DNA of 64,000 bases from Ktedonobacter robiniae (lineage in GTDB: Bacteria > Chloroflexota > Ktedonobacteria > Ktedonobacterales > Ktedonobacteraceae). Of this stretch, positions 1 to 7,800 are shown in pieces; positions within the stretch are counted from its first letter, which is position 1, and the number at the start of each line of letters is the position of its first letter. The position numbers and the translations under genes are program-made. The notes under the pieces are model-generated. The model was not told where the DNA came from, made no database searches, and worked only from the letters and a program-made list of their open reading frames with translations. The stretch covers positions 248,001 through 312,000 of the forward strand of contig NZ_BNJG01000001.1 of the NCBI RefSeq assembly GCF_016587375.1, given 5' to 3'.

Positions 1-56
1 TGCGAAAAGAAGAGGATATGTTACCGATGAGAACAACATTATGAAAGGACAGCTGT

Positions 57-1280
57 ATGTATCAAGCAGCCAGGCGTATCTGTTCTGCATGTGGAACAGC
101 CCTCGCCACACATGAAGCTTTTTGTCACAGTTGCGGAAAACCCTATAGTGAGCATTATAACGCGACATATCCTCCGCCACCTCTCCCTATGGGAGGCCAG
201 CAGCCATATGACAATCACCGAAATGTTCAGGCGCCACAACGTTGGTCTCCATGGTTTATTGGAAGCATCAGCGCGTTTGCCTTGCTGGCTATTCTTGGAG
301 GAAGTTTTTTTTTCCTGATCTTGCCCCGTCTCCAGTCGCATGCTGGCAACGGTGCCCAGAACTCTTCCACTCTGACCCCGACTATTGTCCCCCTCCATAT
401 CAATCCCTATAGCTACACAGGACATTCATCAGTGGTCTGGCAGGTTGCCTGGTCCCCTGATGGGAAACGAATCGTCTCCGCTGGCGGGCTTGGCGACGAT
501 TCGGCGCAGGTTTGGGATGCCGTGACTGGCAAAAAACAGATGACCTATGCCAGTTATACCGTCATGAATGCGATTGCCTGGTCGCCCGATGGAAAATATA
601 TCGCCGCTGGCGGAAACAGCAATGATGTGGATGTCATTCAAGTAGTTGGCAAGCAGAAAATCGCTACCTATAAAGGGCATCAGGATGTCATCCTCTCCCT
701 TGCCTGGTCGCCTGACGGAAAATATATTGCTTCTGCCAGTTATGACAAGACCGTGCAGATCTGGGACGCCATGACTGGCGCTCACGTGCTTACCTATCAG
801 GGGCATAGTGATACAGTGAGTAGTATCGCCTGGTCGCCTGATGGCAAGAAGCTGGCTTCCGGGAGCTTTGATGGCACCATCCAGATCTGGAATGCCACAA
901 GTGGTAAAACGCTCCTTACCTATAAGGGGCATACCAACAAGATTTACGCGGTTGCCTGGTCACCTGATGGCAAACGCATTGTTTCGGGCAGCGTTGATGA
1001 GACCGCTCAGGTTTGGGATACCAGCACTGGCCAGATGGTGTTTACCTACCGGGGGCACCACGCGAGCGTGAGCAGCGTCGCCTGGTCGCCTGATGGCAAG
1101 CACATTGCCTCTGCCAGCTACGACAAGACGGTGCAAGTCTGGGAAGCGGCCACTGGGGGTAATGTATTCACATATAGCGGCCATCATGATTATGTTTACT
1201 CCATTACCTGGTCTCCTGATGGTCAGTATATCGCTTCCGCCAGCGCCGATCACACCGTGCAGGTCTGGCTGGTTCGCTAA
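57..1280 (+). CDS. Zinc-ribbon, single-TM, seven-bladed WD40 repeat protein
   Basis: This 407-residue protein has three parts. Residues 9-26 hold two CxxC pairs (CSAC, CHSC), a zinc-ribbon. About residues 66-90 are one hydrophobic membrane segment followed by a Ser/Thr-rich spacer. Residues ~115-407 contain seven WD40 repeats, each with the phrase WSPDG and most ending in a VQVWD-like strand, enough for one closed beta-propeller. The family is a protein-interaction scaffold; no catalytic residues are seen. The topology suggests a cytosolic zinc-ribbon and a propeller on the outer face, but this is inferred. AAAGGA lies 7 bases before the ATG. Such zinc-ribbon/WD40 proteins are common in Ktedonobacteria. 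The partner and the precise role are unknown. Confidence 0.9.
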   Translation: MYQAARRICSACGTALATHEAFCHSCGKPYSEHYNATYPPPPLPMGGQQPYDNHRNVQAPQRWSPWFIGSISAFALLAILGGSFFFLILPRLQSHAGNGAQNSSTLTPTIVPLHINPYSYTGHSSVVWQVAWSPDGKRIVSAGGLGDDSAQVWDAVTGKKQMTYASYTVMNAIAWSPDGKYIAAGGNSNDVDVIQVVGKQKIATYKGHQDVILSLAWSPDGKYIASASYDKTVQIWDAMTGAHVLTYQGHSDTVSSIAWSPDGKKLASGSFDGTIQIWNATSGKTLLTYKGHTNKIYAVAWSPDGKRIVSGSVDETAQVWDTSTGQMVFTYRGHHASVSSVAWSPDGKHIASASYDKTVQVWEAATGGNVFTYSGHHDYVYSITWSPDGQYIASASADHTVQVWLVR

Positions 1281-1417
1281 TGGAAGGACCGTAGCAGAGG
1301 CTGTAAAGCGTTTTCTGTAATGTGTAGGGGCGTCGCACCCGCACAACCTCTGATTTTTAATACATTGCTTTTGAGCGTTTCACTTATGCGATGCAGATCT
1401 AATCCTGGGGAAAAATC

Positions 1418-2092
1418 ATGATGAAAAAGCATCTTCTATGGCAAGCGCGCCACCTGAGTTTGAGTTTGCTTGCCATGATCGCCGCCTGTTGTCTGTTCTT
1501 TGCTTCCTCGTTACCAGCGCAAGCGGATACCGTCCGCGTCAGCGATCCAGTAGAAGTACTCAATGTCCAGCAAGTAATATATGAGGGATCAAAGCTCGCC
1601 TACCCACTCGATGTCTATACTACCAGCACGTTCAGCGGAACGGCGTCTGACTTTGTGCAACGCACGGTCAGCGCTCATCTGACCAGCAAACGGTTGATCG
1701 TGATAGCCATTGATGTCGCGCATCACTACTTCACGGTAGTTGGTGGTTCTCAAGTTCCGTTGTCAAAGTCGCAATATACCACTGTTGGGCAGGCTTTCAA
1801 AAACGCGGCTGTCGGCAATCATTTCACTTCAGCGACGCTTGCGGCCATTCAATCTCTGGAAACCTCTCTGCAAAGCCGTTCTAGTGCAAGTTCTGGTAAT
1901 GGGAGAATGCTCCTAATACTCTTGGGTGGGATCGCAGTTCTCGTCGTTCTTGGGTCCATCGTTGGTTTCATCAGGCGACTCCTCGGATTGGGTGGACGCC
2001 TTGCAGTCGCTCAATCTCCATCGGGAGATCAGCAGATACGCTACGGAGATGGACGCGATAATCTTGGCGGTGGCGTGGCAGGGGATTTTTAA
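1418..2092 (+). CDS. Secreted, membrane-anchored TPM-domain-like protein
   Basis: A 224-residue protein with a Lys-rich start and hydrophobic signal peptide ending near the AQA at residues 34-36, an alpha/beta region to about residue 155, then one strong membrane helix (~164-190) and a Gly-rich tail ending GGGVAGDF. This architecture (signal peptide, extracytoplasmic domain, C-terminal helix, Gly-rich tail) matches TPM-domain proteins, which face the cell exterior; the assignment rests on architecture and general pattern rather than on identified active-site residues. Start: ATGATGAAAAAG, with a GGGGAAA stretch upstream; the second ATG (1421) is equally possible. It lies 137 bases after the WD40 gene on the same strand. 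Substrate unknown. Confidence 0.6.
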   Translation: MMKKHLLWQARHLSLSLLAMIAACCLFFASSLPAQADTVRVSDPVEVLNVQQVIYEGSKLAYPLDVYTTSTFSGTASDFVQRTVSAHLTSKRLIVIAIDVAHHYFTVVGGSQVPLSKSQYTTVGQAFKNAAVGNHFTSATLAAIQSLETSLQSRSSASSGNGRMLLILLGGIAVLVVLGSIVGFIRRLLGLGGRLAVAQSPSGDQQIRYGDGRDNLGGGVAGDF

Positions 2093-2228
2093 TACTCATA
2101 ATCCAACGCCAGACACTACCCAAGTTCTCGTGGTACAATGCGAAAGACACGAGGTGTTGTTTCCCCAAAGAAGCTCGTTCTCCTCTTCGTCAGGCTTGGA
2201 GGTCGAAAATGAAGGAAGAAGGAAGGCA

Positions 2229-3491
2229 ATGACTGAGATATCTGTGCCGGAAAGAAACTGGGCTGGCACCTACACATACCAGGCACAGAAGCTACACCGA
2301 CCGCGGACGATTGAACAGGTGCAGCAGATCGTCGCCAAGGCGGCCAACGTGCATGTGTTGGGCTCGCGGCACTCGTTCAACGGTATCGCCGACGCCTCGG
2401 AGCTGATCTCGCTCGAGAATCTGCCTGCGGATGTGCTCGTCGAGCATGAAGCACATACGGTCTCCTTAGGCGGGGGAATGACATACGGCAATCTGATCAA
2501 GACATTGAACGACGAGGGAGTGGCTTTGCACACCCTTGCCTCGCTTCCCCACATCTCCGTCGCTGGTGCCGTAGCGACGGCGGCGCATGGCTCAGGCGTC
2601 ACCTGTGGCAATCTCGCGACTGCGGTCGCCGGGCTGGAGATGGTAACCTCCAGCGGTGAGGTCATCAAGGCATCCAGAGGCGATCCCGACTTCGACGGCC
2701 TGGTGGTCGGACTTGGCGCGCTCGGCGTGGTCACCCGAATCACCCTGGACGTACAGCCGGCCTACGAGATGAAACAGCAGGTGTTCGAGGGGCTCAGTTG
2801 GAAGGCGCTCTATGACCACTTCGATGAGATCACCTCGTGCGGCTACAGCGTCAGCATCTTTACCCGCTGGGGCCAAACGAACGATCAGGTCTGGGTCAAG
2901 AGCCGGATGGATGAACCCGACCGGGTGGAGGGTGACCTCTTCGGCGCGATTGCCGCAACGGTTGATCGGCACCCGATCGTTGGACTCGATCCAACCCCTT
3001 GTACACCGCAGTTGGGGCGGCCCGGTCTCTGGTCCAACCGCTTACCGCATTTCCGCATGGGCTACACGCCCAGTAGCGGCCAGGAAATCCAGTCGGAGTA
3101 TCTCATCCCTCGACGGCACGCCTTCGTGGCGATAGAAACTCTACGCGCCCTCGCAGACAGGATCCAGCCACTCCTACAGGTGAGCGAGATTCGCCGGGTG
3201 GCCGCGGATCGGCTGTGGATGAGCATGAACTACGAGGAAGACTGCGTCGGCATCCACTTCACTTGGAAGCGCGAGCCAGACGCGGTCCAGGAGATGGTCA
3301 TCCAGATCGAGGACGCTCTGGCCCCATTCGAGGCGCGCCCGCATTGGGGCAAGTTCTTCTATGCGGATGCAGCGGCAATTGCTCCGCTCTACCAACGCCA
3401 TTCCGACTTTGTCCGTTTGCTGGAGCGGCTCGACCCGCGCGGCGCGTTTCGCAACGCATGGCTCAAGGCCCATGTGCTTGGCGGCAAGTGA
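2229..3491 (+). CDS. FAD-linked alditol (xylitol/sorbitol) oxidase
   Basis: The 420-residue product resembles Streptomyces alditol oxidase AldO throughout and has nearly the same length. The N-terminal FAD-binding domain contains VLGSRHSFNGIAD; its His48 is the residue that carries covalent FAD in the family. The phrases LASLPHISVAGAVATAAHGSG, LGALGVVTRITLD, SSGQEIQSEYL and ARPHWGKFF follow in the same order. The enzyme would oxidise the terminal carbon of polyols such as xylitol to the aldose, giving H2O2. The open frame extends further upstream, but the ATG at 2229 follows GGAAGAAGGAAGG and begins the homologous region. The gene is clearly richer in G+C than the flanking genes, so transfer from an actinobacterium is likely. 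The related L-gulono/D-arabinono-lactone oxidases are a less likely alternative. Confidence 0.85.
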   Translation: MTEISVPERNWAGTYTYQAQKLHRPRTIEQVQQIVAKAANVHVLGSRHSFNGIADASELISLENLPADVLVEHEAHTVSLGGGMTYGNLIKTLNDEGVALHTLASLPHISVAGAVATAAHGSGVTCGNLATAVAGLEMVTSSGEVIKASRGDPDFDGLVVGLGALGVVTRITLDVQPAYEMKQQVFEGLSWKALYDHFDEITSCGYSVSIFTRWGQTNDQVWVKSRMDEPDRVEGDLFGAIAATVDRHPIVGLDPTPCTPQLGRPGLWSNRLPHFRMGYTPSSGQEIQSEYLIPRRHAFVAIETLRALADRIQPLLQVSEIRRVAADRLWMSMNYEEDCVGIHFTWKREPDAVQEMVIQIEDALAPFEARPHWGKFFYADAAAIAPLYQRHSDFVRLLERLDPRGAFRNAWLKAHVLGGK

Positions 3492-3619
3492 GGAGTGGTT
3501 TGACGAGAAGAGGCAAGATGTCGCCTGCTACGACGAATAGCTCTGCGATGAACCCTGCTTATCTTACCACAGAGAGCAACAATCTTTTTCACCAAACGGC
3601 GGCACGGAAGCCCCAGCGT

Positions 3620-3862
3620 GAACGCCTGGGAAGGAAGTGCAGCCTCTCCTTGCACATAAGCGTAGCCATCATTGCGATGGACCCGCCGACAATATCGTGC
3701 ATGAATTCCCTCGACCATGCCAAACGGACGCCCTGTCAGTTTAAAGTACCCGTCCGACGTGATCGTCACACGCCCGACATAGGTGCCGATCTTCTTGCCT
3801 TTCGTGACCACCGCAATGAGGCATCGCGTTGGTGTGCGCCTTCCTGATCCAGCACACACCAA
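3620..3862 (-). pseudogene. Remnant of an IscB-type RNA-guided endonuclease (C-terminal part only)
   Basis: On the minus strand from about 3820 to 3623 a frame reads AVVTKGKKIGTYVGRV, then EGIHARYCRRVHRNDGYAY and ending QGEAALPSQA. This is the pattern of the extreme C-terminal (PAM/TAM-interacting) region of IscB-family HNH/RuvC nucleases that are abundant in Ktedonobacter. The bridge helix, RuvC and HNH parts (over 300 residues) are missing. Directly upstream, an imperfect 12-base inverted repeat (3828-3839 and 3852-3863) marks the point where homology stops, and beyond it lies a structured RNA-like segment. The reading frame continues past the homology into unrelated sequence. No function as a protein is expected. 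Confidence 0.55.
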
Positions 3863-3939
3863 CGGTAATGTTTTCCTCGCCCTGGTGTCAGAAGCGGCGA
3901 TCTTTGCTCGGCACTGGCTTTGGACACCCCATCAACCTG

Positions 3940-4135
3940 TTTAACTGAGCGATTAAAGAGCCCGGAGCTGGAAAAGCCACTCCAGGGTCTGCTTTTTCGC
4001 ACTCCTTCTGAACGGCTCCGGTGTGCTCGCACACTGGGAGCTGGTCAGCATCGGGGCTTGCAGCCAAGACCACTCAGGGTAGCCTCCCACAAGCCCCCCG
4101 GTTTACCGGTGGGGTCGCTGACGGGCCAGTTCATC
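3940..4135 (-). ncRNA. Candidate omega-RNA (IscB guide scaffold) remnant
   Basis: Read on the minus strand this segment folds into nested stems. GTCAGC at 4122-4117 can pair with GCTGAC near 4049-4044. Within it CCCC-A-CCGG, loop TAAA, CCGG-GGGG forms a tight hairpin (4115-4090 region). GCTCC at 4041-4037 closes on GGAGC at 4019-4015 around GTGTG-CGAG-CACAC. GGGGCTTG and CAAGCCCC offer an alternative pairing of pseudoknot type. In IscB elements the omega-RNA lies just upstream of the protein gene with its guide at the 5' end; here the order is the same (RNA at higher coordinates, IscB remnant following). The guide would correspond to bases above roughly 4130. Ends are approximate and no promoter was identified. 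Confidence 0.5.
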
Positions 4136-4265
4136 TTTGCGTTAAGCCTGTCTCTAGAATAGTACAAGAATTCTATAGAAGACAAAAATATTCTCAAGCA
4201 TGAGTTGGTATACATGGTCTTCTCGTAGAACCACAGTCAGAGATTTTCAAATAATGACTATCTCA

Positions 4266-4310
4266 TGGTGAGAAAGCCCCAGGGCATGAATGACTGGGGC
4301 TTTCTCACCA
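4266..4310. terminator. 17-bp perfect hairpin, probable terminator
   Basis: TGGTGAGAAAGCCCCAG (4266-4282) is exactly complementary to 4294-4310, with an 11-base loop. No long T run follows on either strand. It lies in a gene-poor stretch between the IscB remnant and the NRPS, so the gene it served is not evident. Confidence 0.5.
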
Positions 4311-4667
4311 CAATCTCTGTGATAAAACCGTGTTCCTGAACATAGCTCAACGCTTGCGTAACAAACACACTCATGAATGTGAGCGACTTCACAAACGATT
4401 CCCATGTTGTATGTTACGATCCACTCATTCTCTGATTCCAGAATACTGTTGGCTTCCCACGCTCAGTACAGCAACCTCCATTCGGCAATTAGTCTATGAG
4501 GTAAGAAATATGGGCCATTTCTTGGTGCATTCGCATGTATAGTAACGATATCTTTAATAAGAAGCAAACATTGCTCGCCTTTCTTCTTAAGACAGACTAA
4601 AAATCGCTGAGATCAATTCAGGAAAGCCGAAAGTAAAACAAAATTTCTTTGATCTAGTCACCAGACT

Positions 4668-4685
4668 CCACGGATATATCCGTGG
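4668..4685. repeat. Perfect 18-bp palindrome resembling an IS200/IS605 end hairpin
   Basis: CCACGGATATATCCGTGG is its own reverse complement; on the minus strand it is preceded by GTACAAGC. Subterminal hairpins of this kind (AAGCC-CACGG...CCGTGG) close the right ends and TnpB guide RNAs of IS200/IS605 elements. No transposase reading frame is nearby, so it would be a solitary palindromic relic. The surrounding 4311-4894 is AT-rich and shows no supported gene; it must include the NRPS promoter, which I could not place. Confidence 0.35.
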
Positions 4686-4894
4686 GCTTGTACCTCTCCT
4701 CACACTACCCGTGGATCGAGGAGTGTCTTTGCAATTCACTGCATGCCAATCTATAGATGTTTTCTACCAAAAAACGAACAAAACAGAAAGAGAAACGGAG
4801 ACCTCGCTACTTATGCGCCTTGTAAGGACTCAGCATTCCCCCTCGCGCATACATGTGGGGTCTCCGGCCTCGGTTAGATAAGGGATGGGCTTGT

Positions 4895-7800
4895 ATGTCT
4901 ACTACAAAAGAAACACCGAAAAATCAACATACTCTCATAGAGACGGAAAAATTGGAAGAACAGGTGCTGATTTCATCGGCTATTGATGATACACCCATGC
5001 ATACCCATACAACAAGCGGTATTTCCTTGCCCTTGGAACAGGAGCAAACACGAGACCAGGAGATGGAGGAGCATATTGCTTATTGGAAAGCATATCTCTT
5101 TAATATGCCCACAGAGATTGAATTGCCTGTTGACTATCCACGTTTCATGCATACAAATAATGATGAGGCGATCTATACATGGACATTGCCACAATCACAC
5201 GTTAGTACACTCAGAGCGTATAGTCAGCTAAGAAATGTTCCATTGTCGGCGCTCTTCCTGACAGGGTTTCAAGTGCTACTCCACTTCTATACGAACCAGG
5301 ATGAATTCGTTATTGGTGTTCACTCACCAACGGGTAGGTCGCTTCAATCCGAGCAGCAAGCACCATTTTCTAATAACGTGTATCCTTTACGCACCCTCTT
5401 TACAGAGAACCTAACAATACAATCACTGCTTGAGCGGACATACCAAGAACTCATACAAACCAGCAGGTACCAGGACATTCTCTTCACACATTTACTCAAG
5501 AAGTTAAAAACGGAACATAATTTGGTATGTCCTTTGCCCTTTCAGGTACAATTTGCCTTTTCCGAGCCGCTCCATTCTACTCCTACGGCCTTGAGGATCA
5601 TCCCCTCGACAGAGGATTCGCAAGCCGTACCAGGTGATCTTGCGCTGCAATTTATCGACCAGGGTGAGAATATCATAGGCCAGATGAGCTATAATCAGGC
5701 TCTGTTTGACTCTACTACGATAGCACGCAAAACAGAACAGTTGCAGCTATTACTCGCAGCCATGATAAACGCGCCAACGCAACATCTCGCGACGCTGCCT
5801 CTCCTCATGGAAGAAGAACATCAACAGATTGTGATTGAGTGGAACCATACTGCAAAGGCATATCCTGATAACCTATGTCTTCATCAGCTTATAGAGGCTC
5901 AGATTGAGCACACTCCTGATAGACCTGCGCTCATTTTTGAGCACATACAACTCACCTATCGGGAATTAAACGAGCACGCAAATCAACTCGCACGCTATCT
6001 ACGCAGACTAGGGGTAGGACCCGAGGTACTTGTTGGTATCTCTATGGAACGCTCCGTTGAGATGGTTGTGGCCCTACTAGCTGTTCTTAAAGCAGGCGGA
6101 GCATATGTCCCGCTCGACCCAACCTATCCATCTGAACGCATCACCTTTATGCTTGAGGACATAGCGCAAAGTGAGCGCCAGCAGCAACATATCCTACTCA
6201 CCCAGGCTCACCTCGCAAGTAAATTGATAGCGGATGATAGGCACATCATCTGCCTGGACACAGAATGGGAGATAATCGCACAAGAAGATAGCGGCAACCT
6301 TCCTACTATCGCGCAACCTGGGAACGCAGCCTATGTCATCTATACCTCTGGATCAACAGGAAAACCCAAAGGTGTCATCAATACGCACCGTGGCATTTGT
6401 AATCGCTTGCTCTGGATGCAAGATGCTTATCAGTTGACAGAGCAGGATTGCGTCTTGCAGAAGACCCCCTTCAGTTTCGATGTCTCAGTCTGGGAATTCT
6501 TCTGGCCGCTGATGACAGGTGCGCGGCTCGTCGTAGCGCGCCCCGAGGGGCATAAAGATAGCGCGTACCTGGTCTCGCTCATTCAAGAGCAGCAGATTAC
6601 AACCCTTCACTTCGTACCCTCAATGCTCCAGGTTTTTGTGATGGAACCAGGTCTTGAACAGTGCACCAGCCTGAGACAGGTCATGTGTAGTGGTGAAGCA
6701 CTCCCCTATGAATTGCAAGAGAGCTTCTTCGCTCGCCACGGTGCGGCGCTACATAATCTCTATGGTCCGACTGAAGCCGCTATTGATGTGACCTATTGGG
6801 AATGTCAGCGCAACAACCAGCGGCATATTGTGCCAATTGGCTATCCTATCGCCAACACCCAGATCTATATCCTTAACCGCTATGGTCAACCCGTGCCTGT
6901 TGGCGTCCAAGGTGAGCTGCACATCGGCGGTGTTGGCGTCGCTCGTGGCTATCTTAATCGGCCTGAATTGACCGCTGAACGCTTCATCGCAGATCCCTTT
7001 AGCGCGCGAACCGATGCACGTTTATATCGCACAGGTGATCTGGCGTGCTACGCTCCAGGTGGCGAGATTGAATACCTGGGACGCCTGGATGATCAGGTGA
7101 AATTGCGCGGCTTTCGTATCGAATTAGGGGAGATAGAAGCGAGGCTCAGGCACTATCCTGCGGTGCGCGAAGTCGCGGTCATCGTTCGTGAGGATGTCCC
7201 TGGCGATAAGCGCCTGGTTGCTTATATTGTCTGGAATAAAGATCAGGCTGTGGCTATTCGCACATTGCGACAGTATCTGTTGCAGCAAATGCCTGAGTAT
7301 ATGGTGCCATCGGCATTCGTGGAACTCGCAGAACTACCACTTAGCCCGAATGGGAAAATAGATCGTCGTGCCCTACCCGCCTCTACTGAAACTCGCTCTG
7401 ACTTGCTAGCAGATTTTGTTGCTCCACGTACCTCCACAGAAGAGATCCTGGCAACTACCTGGGCGCAGGTGTTAGGTATTGAGCAAGTTGGTATTCACGA
7501 CAACTTCTTCGCTCTAGGTGGTCATTCCTTGCTAGCAGCACAGGTTATCTCACACGTGCGCGCTATACTGCAAGTCATACTCCCCCTGCGCGCTCTCTTT
7601 GAAGCTCCCACAGTAGCTCAGCTAGCTGAACATATTGAGCAGGCAAAGACACACCATGAGGAAGAGGCACTTCCTCCAATACGTCCTTTCGCCCGTGCGT
7701 GGCAACAATTTCCTGCGATCACTTCAACAGCTGTGCAGGAGGCCATTGTCATACCAGCCTCCTTCGCGCAGCAACGGCTCTGGTTCATGGATCAATTGGC

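Noticed and set aside
420..1275. Periodic ~126-base repeats
   Set aside because: These are the seven WD40 units of the first gene, not a DNA repeat array.
1926..2228. N-terminal extension of the alditol oxidase frame
   Set aside because: It overlaps the TPM-like gene, has no homology to the family, and a good ribosome site precedes the ATG at 2229.
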